Origin: Voacanga thouarsii
Taxonomy: Eukaryota > Streptophyta > Magnoliopsida > Gentianales > Apocynaceae
Direction of reading: 5' to 3'
Length of the DNA: 64,000 nt
NCBI GenBank assembly: GCA_026120185.1
Contig: JANUWF010001101.1
Span: 3,100,001-3,164,000 of the forward strand
Below the pieces are notes generated by a model. It did not search any database. It saw only the letters and a list, made by a program, of their open reading frames with translations, and was not told the origin of the DNA. Position 1 is the stretch's first letter, and the number at the start of each line of letters is the position of its first letter. A program made the position numbers and the translations under genes. Shown here piece by piece: positions 53,891 to 64,000 of the stretch.

Positions 53891-55650
53891 AACTGTGTAG
53901 TTTATCAAGCGGCGGTTGTTTTCTAGCCATTCTATTTTATTTCTTTTGTTTTTGCTTTATTTTCATTTCTAGTTGTTATGCTTTGATATTTTCTTTTGTT
54001 TTTTTTAGGTACTTTGATGATGCCTCACTCTTCAAGCATTCAGCTTTTGTACGCCACGATAAATGGAAGTTTGTTTTTTCTATCTCTTCTCCTTTATCTT
54101 TTTGGTCCCATGGTATTGTTTGTTCGGGTTATATTTATTTGGCCATTGAGGACAATGTCCAGTTTAAGTATGGGGGAGTGGTTTGATTGACACGTCTTCT
54201 ATACATATTCTTTAGCCTTCTTGGGAGTAAACAATTTTTGGTGCGAAATTTTTCAAAATTTTCTGCTTTTCTGGATATTTCAAGCTGTATTTTTTTGTGC
54301 ATGTCTTTATGATGGATTATAAAGCATATGTTCTAGATCATTTATAGCTTATGCATGACTTTTTGCACTCACCTGGACAAAGTAGTTCTTGATCAAATGT
54401 TTTGCATTATTCTTAAACCTGTTTTTTCTCTAAAATTCATGGAGTATTCTAGAACTTACTTGAATACCTCTCAAGGCGAAATAAGAAAGGCAATCATGAT
54501 TTAACTTAGGGATGACGGTAATAGGCCTTCTTTGGATAGTTTAAGCTTTTCAAGCCTACCTATTGTTATATTATTCCTAGTGCCTATTTTAGCCTAAATT
54601 GGTGATCTCTTTCTTTAAAACCCGTCACGATATTTTGTCCATTACTTGTGTTGAGAGTTTGTGTAATTTTCCAAATCTTTATACTCTTGAAGGATGAAAG
54701 TATATGTATGTTGAGAAAAAAATGCAGGGATAGAGATCATGACTTGTTACTTTCAATTATGGATCAATTACGAGTGGAGTTAGGAAAAGAAAGGAAGTAG
54801 AATGGAAGAAAGAAGTTGAAAAAAATTGAGAAAGAAAAGAGTGTTGAGCTGAAAAATATGAGAAAGAAGAAAAGAAACGAGTGGAAGTGAAAAGAGAAAA
54901 CAACAAGCTGCTAGAAAGAAAAGTGAAGAAAAAGAAAAGAACAGCAGCAGTGAAAACAAAAGAGGAGTAAAAGAAGAGAGAAAAGAAAATTGAAGAAGAA
55001 AAGAAAAAAAAAGAGCGAAAAGATCACAAAATGGATGGTGAGTGAACTATAAAAGTAAGTTCATATAAAACACTTGACACCATTGCTGGAAAATTGAGTG
55101 ATCTTGTGAGGAAAAGAAAAAGAACAATGCAGGATTTACTTGGAGTGCATAAGGGTTGTTATAAAAGGTTATGGTTTGATTGATTCTTGGAATAGGAGAG
55201 CAAGAAGAGTTAGGAATTATAGGTTTATTTTGGTTACCCTTTTCTTGCTTACTCTCAATTTTTCTTTGACTTTTGATTTTCCTATATCCTTCGTTTGCTA
55301 AGCCACATTACAAACCTTTAGCCTTACATTACAAGCTTAAAAGTCCTACTTGATCTAAGTAGAATCATGATATGTCTCGGATTAGTGGAAAGAGTGTATG
55401 AAAAGTAAGCATATGGAATGCATATTCTTTTTAAACTGACTTCTTTCCAATGGTTTGAGAATATTATGAAGTATTGAGATGGTTCTACTAAGTCATTTAT
55501 CACTACACAAGTCTTACATTGGCTGTGAAAGATTTAGAATCATATGTTTCATGTTCATGAATAAAGAAAGTATTGAAAATATGGTTTTGGAATTGATTGA
55601 GTGATTTGATTAAAACTTTGTGTTTTTCCTACTTGTTCTTGATACTTTAC
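53891..55650 (+). other. Athila 3' non-coding region with purine-rich tract
   Basis: No envelope-like gene. TTGAGGACAATGTCCAG then AAGTATGGGGGAG at 54146-54178 resembles the polypurine context of Athila elements, 1.5 kb before the LTR. A purine-dominated stretch runs 54770-55025 (AAAGAAAAG-type words, hardly any pyrimidines). The rest is AT-rich. Confidence 0.75.
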
Positions 55651-55684
55651 TTGAGGACAAGCAAAAAGTTAAGTGTAGAGGATT
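55651..55684 (+). promoter_or_regulatory. Polypurine tract next to the Athila 3' LTR
   Basis: TTGAGGACAAGCAAAAAG then AAGTGTAGAGGATT directly abuts TGATAGGGG. Same layout as the motif at 54146-54178 but less G-rich. Confidence 0.7.
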
Positions 55685-57219
55685 TGATAGGGGTTAAATT
55701 GGTCATACTTTGCTTAGTTATTTGAAGCTTTTTTGTAATACATTTTGTGCAATAACTAGTCATATTCTTTCATATTTGAGATTTTACCCTTGGAAAAGTA
55801 TTTTGGTCATTATTTTAGATTTTTGGGTAAAACGAAGCAAAACCGTTGCGAAACAGAGCAAAGGCAGCGCCGGCTGGGGCCCTAGAACCGGTGCCTGCTG
55901 TACACTGGTTGCACAAACTTCAAAGCGATAAAAAAATTGTAGAAATAGAGTAGAACAGAACCTAAGCGGTGCCGACTGTAAGGCTGGAACCAGTGCCAGC
56001 TGAATTCTGGAAGTTATGCGCACAATTCGGAGAAAAATCGACGAACGAGTGGAGAAGCAGAACACAGGCGGCGCCAACTCCAAAGGACCAAGGCGGCGCC
56101 AGCTGTGGTTGGTCCTTGAGGCGGTTCTGCGATCTTTCTACGCGTTTTTTGAAATCTGAGGAGTTTTAGTATCTTCCAACTTCGACTCGGCCAAGAACTT
56201 TGTACCTACGAGTTTAGGCACTTCTTTAGCCCATAAATAGATGAAAAACACAAGGGAAAAGGAGGATAATTCATTGATCATCCTAGAAAATCACTCAATC
56301 CAAGGAGGAATTCTTCAAGTTTAAGGAGGGTTGTACAAGAAGGTCATCAAAGGAAGAAGAATGAGGCTTGTCTATGAGTGCTTTCTTTTACTTTGTTTTC
56401 TTTTTCTTGACAATGATATATTAATTGTTTAATTTCAATTTGACATTGTTTTAGATATTCATGATTTTTAGAGTTATTTGATCTTTTGATTAATTGATTG
56501 TTCTTTTTGGTATTTAATTACTTGGGCGTATGACGAGATTAATTGGTTGTTTCTTTTCGTTAACTTGCTAGACCAAAGAGGTTTATGGTAGTTGCAATTG
56601 ATTAATTTTATATTTATTGGCTATTAACTTGCAAGACCAAAGAGATTAATTGCTGAGGATGGAGTAATTAAAGGTTAACTGATGTTTTCCAGACCAAGGA
56701 TTTTTTGATTAATTTCATGTTTTAAATTTGCCAGACCAAAGAAATTTAATCAAGGATTGTGCTTAATGCATCTTCTGGATGAATTAGTTGAGACAGACCA
56801 AATGATGCTAACTTATCTAGAAGGTAGTAATTAGTTGAGACAGACCAAGTGATGCTAATTTACCTTAATCCTTCATGATGCCAAGAGAATAATTGGTTAT
56901 GATAATGGTTAGGTACTTTGAGATCATGTTTGTCTATACAATGGTTTGAGTTGCATACTTCTCCATCCTTGACGTGTATATATTTTGATTTTTGTTTTCT
57001 GTTGTTTCGGTTTGGTTTTATCGAGTCGGTTAAACAATGAAGGAAGGGTAATTAATGTCTCCTTGTTCCTTGAGGATCGACAATTGTTTGAACCCTATGC
57101 TCAGTTAATGATGAGTACACTTGCTCATATGTGTGATTTGGGTTTAACGTTTTAATTTAAACATGATTGGGAATGTGCTTAGTTTTATATGATTTTTATA
57201 CTCAAGTCTGAATACATCA
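55685..57219 (+). repeat. Athila 3' LTR
   Basis: TGATAGGGGT...ATACATCA, 1535 bp, pairing with 47844-49393. GC-rich modules at 55862-55890, 55965-56005 and 56065-56105; one module-sized segment near the first cluster is missing relative to the 5' LTR. Confidence 0.93.
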
Positions 57220-57224
57220 CCTGG

Positions 57225-57764
57225 ATAAAGGCATATACACAAAGAACATGATACTTGGATAAATATTTACCCATTTTCAACATATAAAGCTATCTATTGT
57301 TGCCTTTCTAGAGACCTCACAATAGACATAAAACATTCATGAAAATCTGCAGCTAGTTTCATTTGTTATTTCTGTACTGAATGAGCTGGTAAAATTGCAT
57401 ACTAGTTATATGTCATGGATGGTTTTGGATGTCATAGTTGTAAATAATACTTCATTTTGACACTGAATATCTTTTGCTATGGTAGCTTTTTTATCTGAAT
57501 ATTTTAGAAACCAATTTTTTATTATAAATATTGGCTACTGGCTACCATGAATATTTTAGATTGATGTTGGTTGTGGTTACCAACTGCAACATTGTTCTGT
57601 TGAGAGTGAAATTGATTTATAGCGAGCTATATTTACTTGAATTATTATATTGGTGAATGTATTGTGGTTGAATTGGTTGTTTTGGTGTTGGCTTTGGGTT
57701 GACAATGTGAAAGAGTGTGTAAAGTAATGTGTGATTAATTGATTTTATTCTATTAAATATATTT
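57225..57764. other. Intron-like sequence between two LTR elements
   Basis: AT-rich, no frame, no repeat matched elsewhere. Probably a continuation of the RopGAP-side host DNA. Confidence 0.5.
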
Positions 57765-57769
57765 GAGAT

Positions 57770-58868
57770 TGATAGAAATCGCCCCAGGCACAAAGGCCAC
57801 TCAAAAGAAGATAAAGAGAAGTCCCAACCATAGTTCATGGTACCTTGGGTGAGGTCCATTTTTAAGAGGTCTCAATAGGAGTTTAAGGCTAACTAAGCCA
57901 ACAAACCAAGGGCCAAGAGAATAATAAAGGAGTGGATAATGAAATGAAGGCTAAAAGAAGTATAAAAGGAACAACAATCCTTGTGGAGAATCAAGCCAAC
58001 ATTGAAACAAGGATTGAAGATCAAAGAACTAACAAGGAAAGCTCGAGAAGGCCAATATTTCATTTGGAAGATCAAGGAAACGCATGAAAAAGGAATGGAA
58101 GTCAAATGAGTAGGGGTTGGAGCGCATCAAAACAAGAAAGGCTGCCCAGAACTAACCCGACGCCGGTTTCTTGTTTGTTTGTTCTGATTTTTGTACATGA
58201 GAACTGTTCCTCCAAATTGGGCCCGGCGCCACCCCTAGGAGACCTATCCGGCACCAACCTTATTCTAGCTGGTTCTGAATTTTTACAATTTCTCTTATTT
58301 TCAATCTTTTCAGTTGTAATTTAATTTTCATGGATTTTATTATGTTTTAACCAATTTTAAGACATGTAATGGGGCCTCAAAACATGAATTAAGGCCATTT
58401 AATAGTTATGATTAACTGCTAAATAGTTTAGGTCAAAGCAACTATAAATAGGCTATTATAGCTTTGTAAACAGAACTTTGGTATTTTTGGGAAGGAAAAT
58501 TCAGGTTTTCTCTCTAGTGAGAGTTCTAGTGGGTGATTCCATTAAACATCAAGACAAAATCAAAGGATTTAGTCGCATATTTGATCTTATCTCTAAATTT
58601 TAAGGGATAATCTAAACTCCTTCTCTATTATATGTGCTAGGTTGCCTAGCGTATTTGATAGGATTGAGTTAGATACCTTCAAATTCTTATCCTTGGTATT
58701 CTAATCTCTAGTTATATTAGGGTGTTAAGGTGTCTTTGGAGTAACCTAGATTCATATTATCATAAGAGTGTTAATTTCTTAACATTTTAGTGTTCTTGTG
58801 TGTGAATTTGGTAGGGTTCTTGTTGTTGAGTTCAAACCACATTATTGGAGCTTCCCAAGATCATATCA
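57770..58868 (+). repeat. Left LTR of the gag-only element
   Basis: TGATAGAAATCGCCCC...AGATCATATCA, 1099 bp. A GC-rich stretch with CCCGGCGCCACCCC lies at 58155-58260. TATA-like CTATAAATAGG near 58443. Confidence 0.9.
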
Positions 58869-58870
58869 AG

Positions 58871-58884
58871 TGGTATCAGAACTT
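58871..58884 (+). promoter_or_regulatory. Primer binding site (tRNA-Met type)
   Basis: TGGTATCAGAACTT two bases after the LTR; consensus is TGGTATCAGAGC. Confidence 0.85.
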
Positions 58885-60190
58885 GCATTATGTTGATTCT
58901 AATCAACCAACTTTCTTTGGGCTAAGATACAATCTTCTTTAAGATCTATTGATTTTCAATTTTTTTTCACTTTTTCTCTTGCCATTTTGAAATGCTTGAA
59001 ACTCAAGATTATACCATGAACTTGATGCTAAATTGATCTTATATGTTGGTATAATGTTTGAGGAATATTTTAGCATGGGAAATTGTTGATTTAAAGCTCA
59101 TATTGCTCCTATTCCCGTAACTATGTTCCTTGCAATCTTTGGGGGTTGAAAACTTGAATTTGTGCCATGAAAATATTGTTAATTTGACCCTATATGGTAT
59201 ATTGATGTTTGGGGAGTCATTTAGTGTAAAATTTTGTTCATTTGCTATTCTAAATTGAGTTACAGGAATGCACATAATGTGTTTCATGTGTTGCCCTAAG
59301 GAATCATGATTGCTTATGCTTGACTGCCAAAGTTTCTATTCATAAAGTATGATAAATAATTTGTTTAGTAAAGAACATTTAAGTGATTTTTAATTACTAA
59401 ATTGTGATTGAGATTTTGATAGCATCACTTCGTATAACAACTCTTGAAATCCATGCATCTTTCTTGTTGCACACAAAGTGTTTAATAAAATGCCCAAATG
59501 ACTTTACATTCTTGTATAAGTTCTTGGCTTGCAACTTTGCATACCATAAATCTTTAAGGTTGGTAGATTGAAATTCCATAGTTACAAATTTCTTGAGCTA
59601 CTTGAGTTAGGATTGATTATTGAATATTTTCATCTTAGAGTCCTTTCTCTTTAGTCTTTTGAATTGTTTCCCTGTGGAATTGTTTGATAGATATCATATT
59701 CATTCTATTTGGAAAATCTTTGAGTTTGTACGACCGTTTCTTTTGAATCTCTTATTGATCATCATCTACCCTTGAATCCCATCACATATTAGCTTGTCTA
59801 CTTGTTAAAATCTTATCTCTTAGGATATTTGTTGACTCAATTCCTTGTGGTGTTTGTCTAGTGTCACTTACCAAATGTTTGATAAATTACCTTTAAGACA
59901 CATTTCTTTCTTATCCCTTGGAATTTAGTTGACTTGACTAGTAGAACTAAATCTTTTGAAGTGGAAAAGAGTTGGGAAGAACTTGAGTGTGGAATTAAGA
60001 TTTGAAAAAAGGCAAAAAGGTAAGCTCATTATGATAAAAGCCAAGAAGAGTGCAAACACTAGTGAAGAGTGATCACTTAAAATTAGGTGTAAACATGTGA
60101 GGGAGTGAAGTGAGAATTCTATTATGTTTTCTACTTATATTTTAGGGTATTTCTCTTGAAAGAACTTCATAGTGACTAGTTGGAGTAGAA
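58885..60190 (+). other. Leader and decayed gag N-terminal region
   Basis: No convincing frame. The expected capsid part of gag either lies here in unreadable form or is lost. Confidence 0.45.
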
Positions 60191-61298
60191 GTGGAGAGAG
60201 TGACTATGATGAGAAGCCATGCTATAATAAGAGAAGTTATGGGGAACATAATGAAACATGAGCAAGAATATGAGGATGATTATGAGAGCATGGGTTATTT
60301 GGATGAACATAATGAGGGGCCAAGTACTAGTGGAAGGGAGTATGATAGCTATGAAGAAGACCTAGGGAAAAGTGATCAAGAATGTAAGAACTTAAGTCCT
60401 ATGAAAGATTGGAGTAGGGGAAGTGAACAATATTGGAATGAGGAAGTTTATGTTGGAGGAGCACAAAAAACAACAAAGCATAGGGAGTAAAAGAACTTGA
60501 GAGAGCGTGAATGGAAAATGTGTGGGAGTTTTGAGCACATTTTCTATAATTGTCCAAAAAGAGTTAAACAAAGAGGGAGGAATGTAGTGCATAAGGCCCT
60601 AGAAGAAGAGGTACATGAGAGAAAAAACTATAATTGCTGCAATAGTAGGAGTGATGGCCATTATTACTACAAGTACTCAAGTTTGCTACAACAACTAAAG
60701 GAGAAGGAAGATTTTCACGGAAAAAGGGAAAGAATCTCAAACCTCTATAAGTATGATGCAACAAAGGAGTAGAAGAGGATTAACTTGTGAGGTTTGTTGT
60801 AGTAGAAGGCACACAAAGGTTGATTGTCCAAATAAATTGGAATATGAAAGATTTTATGAGATACAAGAAAACGAAGAAGAAGTTGAGAAGGTTGAACAAA
60901 AAGTGATGATGAGAGTAGATGAAGATAAATTATATGGCTTTGAGAAAGAGGAGAAGCTAGAAAATGAGGTCAAATGTCAAGGAATGCTCAATCAAAATGT
61001 TGATGAGATTGATGAGGAGCTTAGTGATAATGAAGAAGAAGACGTGAAACCATTGAATTCAACAAACGAAAAGACTAAGGAATTTTATAACATTCTATTC
61101 TTTCTAGAAGATGAGTCAAACCTATTGGGAGTGATAGAGGAAAATGAGCAAGAAAGAGTTGAGCAAAATAGAGTAGAATTTATTGAAAAGCAAATACATT
61201 CAAGGAATAAGGTAGAGTGGGAGCAAATACATGCTATGGATGAAGGTTTTCAAAATACTTCAAGTACTTATAAAGTGGGAGAAAGCTCACATTCATAA
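60191..61298 (+). pseudogene. Gypsy gag remnant with zinc-knuckle-like motifs
   Basis: Three successive plus-strand frames. The first (60191-60490) has an acidic linker EQEYEDDYESMGYLDEHNEG. The second (60497-60772) shows CGSFEHIFYNCPKR. The third (60753-61298) shows CEVCCSRRHTKVDCPNKLEY, then a long Glu/Lys/Asp-rich tail (EELSDNEEEDVKPL). Both cysteine motifs are C-x2/3-C-like with a following H and C, as in nucleocapsid knuckles that bind RNA. The frames are separated by a stop (60488) and a frameshift (near 60755). The acidic tail is longer than usual for gypsy gag. Confidence 0.65.
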
Positions 61299-61546
61299 GA
61301 GGAGAAAAAGAGGAGTTTGTTAGAGGTGGTGCAAAAGCAAATAAAAATAGATGAAACTAGTGAGAATGAAGCAACTAGTTCAACTTCACAAAAAGACACC
61401 AAATTTAGTGGAGAAGATATAGTGGATGGATAGGGATATACCTAAGAAATCATGCGCATTGATTGGAATAGCTATGGAACTGAAAATGCTTATGAGGGAG
61501 TGGAAGAAGGAGAAAATTCATAAAGAGAAAATATTTTTTTTTTTCA

Positions 61547-61840
61547 ATGTGTCTAATCAAACAGAAATCATGTAGTGTCCTTATTGATAGAGGGAGTAGT
61601 AAAAATGTGATTAGTGCTACATTGATGAATGAGTTAGGAATAGAAACCATGAAACACACTAGACCATACAAGTTACAATGGTTGAACATTTATGAAGAGG
61701 TGAAGGTGAACAAACAAGCCAAGGTTGTTATTGATATAGAGAAGTATAAGGACGAAGTGGTTTGTGATGTATTTTCCATACATGTAGGGCATATTTTATT
61801 AGGAAGACATTGGATGTTTGATAAAGATTGTGATTCATGA
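61547..61840 (+). pseudogene. Gypsy aspartic protease
   Basis: 97 codons: CSVLIDRGSSKNVISATLMN carries the active-site loop, where the family reads IDGGS or IDSGS; here the second residue is Arg. It continues with RPYKLQWLNIYEEVKVNKQA and DVFSIHVGHILLGRHWMFDK, the flap and the LLGRPW-type motif. It ends at a TGA; the next expected domain, RT, is absent and a purine-rich region leads to the LTR. The catalytic Asp is kept. Confidence 0.85.
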
Positions 61841-61899
61841 AGGGAAGAGGAACACTTATTCTTTGAGAAAAGATGAAAAGAAGATCACTCTACTTCCCT

Positions 61900-62074
61900 T
61901 ATCACTTAGTGAGATTTTAAGTGATAAAAATATCTTGAGGGCAAAAGAAAAGGAAAGGAGAGGAAAAAAAAGATGAGTGAGAAAAGAAATGAGGAGAAAA
62001 AATGAGAAAAATAGGGAAGAATAAAAGAAGGGGGAACAAGAGGTTGAGATTGGAGAAGATAGAGAGATAAAAAT
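61900..62074 (+). promoter_or_regulatory. Purine-rich tract before the right LTR
   Basis: Almost only A and G for about 170 bases, including AAAAGAAGGGGGAACAAGAGG near 62022. Serves as polypurine tract by position. The minus-strand frames here are pyrimidine-run artefacts. Confidence 0.65.
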
Positions 62075-63304
62075 TGAGGAAATAAAGGAAGACGAGGCAC
62101 AAAGGCCACTCAAAGGAAGATAAAGACAAGTCCTAACTATAATTCATAGCACCTTGCGCAAGGTCTATTTTCAAGAGGTCTCAACAGGCGTTTAAGGCCA
62201 ACCAAGCCAACAAACTAAGGGCCAAGAGAATGATGGAATAGATAATGAAAGGAAGGTCAAAAGGAATACAAAAGGAACAACAATCCTTGTGAAGAATCAA
62301 GCCAACATTGAAACAAGGATTAAAGACCAAAAAACTAATAAAGAGAGCTCGAGACAACAACATTTCATTTGGAGGATCAAAGGAACACATGAAAAAGGAA
62401 TTGAGGTCAAATAAGTAGGGGTTGGAGTGCATCAAAACAAGAGAGGCTGCCCAGAACAGACCCGCCACCGACCCAAATCGACCGACCAGGCTCCGATTGT
62501 AATCTACAAAAAAAATCTTCAAATGTTACCACAGGTACTGTTCTAAAGAATGGACCCGGTGCAGGTCCCAACAGCCAAAATCGGCTCCGATTGTGGACTA
62601 GAAAAGCTCATTTATTTGTTTCAGCTTTTGTACACAAGAACTGTTCCTCTAGATTGGACCCGGTGCCACCCCCAAGAGACCTACTCGGCCCGGCCCTATT
62701 CTGGCCAGTTCTAAATTTTTACAATTTCTCTTATTTTCAATCTTTTCAGTTGTAATTTAATTTTTATGATTTTTATTATGTTTTAACTTATTTTAAGGCA
62801 TGTAATGGGCCCTCAAAATATGTATTAAAGCCATTTAATAGTTAGGATTAATTGCTAAATAGTTTAGGTCAAAGTAACTATAAATAGGCTATTATAGCTT
62901 TGTAAACAGAACTTTGGAATTTTTGGGAAGGGGAATTTAGGTTTTCTCTCTAGTGAGAGTTCTTGAGCGTGATTCCATTAAATATCAAGAGTAAATCAAA
63001 GGAATTAATCCCACATTTGATCTTGTCTCTAAATCTCAAGAGATAATCTAAACTTCTTCTCTATTTTATATGCTAGGTTGCCTAACATGTTTGATAGGAT
63101 TTAGTTAGGTGCCTTCAAGTTTCTATCCTTGGTGTTCTAATCTCTAGTTAGATTAGGGTTTTAAGATGTCCTTGGAGTAAACTAGAATCACATTATCACA
63201 AGAGTGTTAATTTCTTAGCATTTTAGTATTCTTATGTGTGAGTTTGGTAGGGTTCTTGTTGTTGAGTTCAAACCACATTGTTGGAGCTTCCCAAGATCAT
63301 ATCA
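62075..63304 (+). repeat. Right LTR of the gag-only element
   Basis: Starts about 62075 (TGAGGAAATAAAGG, altered) and ends AGATCATATCA at 63304. About 130 bp longer than the left LTR owing to an additional GC-rich segment near 62475-62620 with CCCGGTGCAGGTCCC and CGGCTCCGATTGTGG. Confidence 0.85.
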
Positions 63305-63309
63305 GAGAT

Positions 63310-63622
63310 TTTATTGAGTAAAACTGCTTTCCTAGACTGAATTGTTATGGTGTTTGCCATTATTAATCTACTTGAGGCTTGAGTTGATTTTTTGAAGTTG
63401 TGTTGTGAATTAATTAGGGACTTGAATTTCTTCTATTGAACTGAAGTTGACTTATTTAAATTGGTTGTTGACATTGGCTAATTAGTTGTGATGGAATTAG
63501 TATTAAGAAAAAGGAGTAAAGTTGGTGCAGTTGATTTCAAGTTGACGGTGGATTGTTGAGTTAATTGGTTTGGAAATTGTGGTTTGTATGAATTGGAATA
63601 AAATTGTTGAGAGGATTTTTTA
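63310..63622. other. Intron-like sequence
   Basis: AT-rich, without coding signal; right flank of the gag-only element. Confidence 0.5.
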
Positions 63623-64000
63623 TGATAGGGCCTAAATTAGTCATATTTTTTCTAGTTATTTAAGGCTATTTTGTGATATGTTTTGTTCAATAACTAGTCA
63701 TATTCCTTCATATTTAAGATTTTACCATTGAAAAAGTATTTTGTGCATTATTTCAGATTTTAGGAGTAAAACAAGGCAAAAACGTCACAAAATAGAATAG
63801 AGGCGACGCCGGCCAGGACAGAGGAACCAGCGCCGGTCACGTACTGTTGGCACGCACTTTGAGGCGACAAAAAATTAATGAGACAAACCGGAACAGAACT
63901 AAAGCAGAGCCGGTTAGGAAGCTGGAACCGGCGTCGGCTGCACTCTAGAAAAAAAGGCGCAAAAATCAAGAAAAATCGGCAAATGGACAAGAGAAACAGA
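63623..64000 (+). mobile_element. Athila-type LTR, cut by the window end
   Basis: TGATAGGGCCTAAATTAGTC opens the LTR, which follows the other copies to 64000, including GC-rich modules near 63808-63840 and 63905-63945. Solo or part of a full element cannot be told. Confidence 0.88.

Larger units (their letters stand above)
47844..57219 (+). mobile_element. Complete Athila-type Ty3/gypsy retrotransposon
   Basis: 9376 bp, LTRs at 47844-49393 and 55685-57219, flanked by CTTGG (47839-47843) and CCTGG (57220-57224), one mismatch. Order: 5' LTR, PBS, shortened gag, protease, RT/RNase H, integrase, long 3' non-coding region with purine-rich tracts, 3' LTR. Gag-pol residues match the Athila/Tat branch. 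Damage is light: frameshifts in the gag-protease and protease-RT region, two TGA stops in pol, one frameshift at the end, and an Asn at an integrase catalytic position. No envelope-like gene was found between pol and LTR. It interrupts intron-like sequence downstream of the RopGAP exon. Confidence 0.93.
57770..63304 (+). mobile_element. Gag-protease-only gypsy LTR element (TR-GAG-like)
   Basis: 5535 bp between GAGAT repeats (57765-57769 and 63305-63309). LTRs at 57770-58868 and about 62075-63304. A tRNA-Met-type PBS follows the left LTR. The interior of 3.2 kb encodes a gag with CCHC-like knuckles and a gypsy aspartic protease, then goes straight to a purine-rich tract and the 3' LTR; there is no RT, RNase H or integrase and too little room for them. 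This matches the non-autonomous TR-GAG concept (gag kept, pol lost). Protease residues resemble plant chromovirus-type gypsy elements (inference). It depends on another element for copying. Confidence 0.88.

Noticed and set aside
53983..54190. Hydrophobic frames after Athila pol as an envelope-like gene
   Set aside because: Only 64-67 codons in two frames over T-rich DNA, with no env-like features or conserved start.
61856..62129. Three minus-strand frames rich in Phe, Ser and Leu
   Set aside because: They are the complement of a purine-only tract before an LTR, without a domain.

Overview
The window is nuclear plant DNA, most likely from a flowering plant and probably a eudicot (inference). 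It is AT-rich and almost wholly made of transposable elements nested in one another: Ty1/copia (Angela- and Tork-type), Ty3/gypsy (Athila-type, a possible Tekay/Del-like solo LTR, and a gag-protease-only element), CACTA DNA transposons, and one LINE scrap. Host coding sequence is limited to one clear RopGAP exon and to gene fragments carried inside a CACTA element.

Left part (1-23 kb): the tail of a CACTA element (1-310) sits in a decayed copia pol (311-2821) with its own LTR (2822-~3105). A full Angela-type copia element on the minus strand follows (4045-22780, TSD GTTAA). Its 3' LTR was split by a 7.9-kb CACTA element (5531-13401, TSD TAT). That CACTA carries a fused PPR/glutamate-receptor gene fragment and a 151-bp tandem satellite. 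Its RT gene was split by an Athila-type solo LTR (14920-16471, TSD CTTGC).

Middle part (23-42.5 kb): a copia LTR, PBS and gag start (23285-24304) abut a second CACTA (24305-38632) with decayed TNP2 and Transposase_24 genes. An Athila solo LTR lies 34 bp inside its left end (24339-30243, TSD GCTAA), and a 4.4-kb solo LTR lies within that (24441-28813, TSD AAGCG). An Angela LTR also lies inside this CACTA. Copia pol resumes at 38633 and is cut at 39601 by a third CACTA, followed by head-to-head Angela LTR pieces and a LINE remnant cut by a fourth CACTA end (42557).

Right part (42.5-64 kb): low-copy, intron-like DNA holds one RopGAP exon (47625-47709, plus strand). Four insertions interrupt it: an Athila solo LTR (45332-47023, TSD TGCCT), a complete but mutated Athila element (47844-57219, TSD CTTGG/CCTGG), a 5.5-kb gag-protease-only LTR element (57770-63304, TSD GAGAT), and a further Athila LTR running off the window (63623-64000).

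The strongest unexplained signals are three. A GC-rich module containing GGCGCC/GCCGGC palindromes recurs in LTRs of unrelated families and inside an Athila gag frame. A CACTA carries a PPR-GLR fusion with a retained intron. A 151-bp satellite with a three-unit higher-order repeat grows inside that CACTA and has a diverged relative in another. All boundaries come from reading LTR ends, TIRs and TSDs by eye; family names below lineage level are inference.
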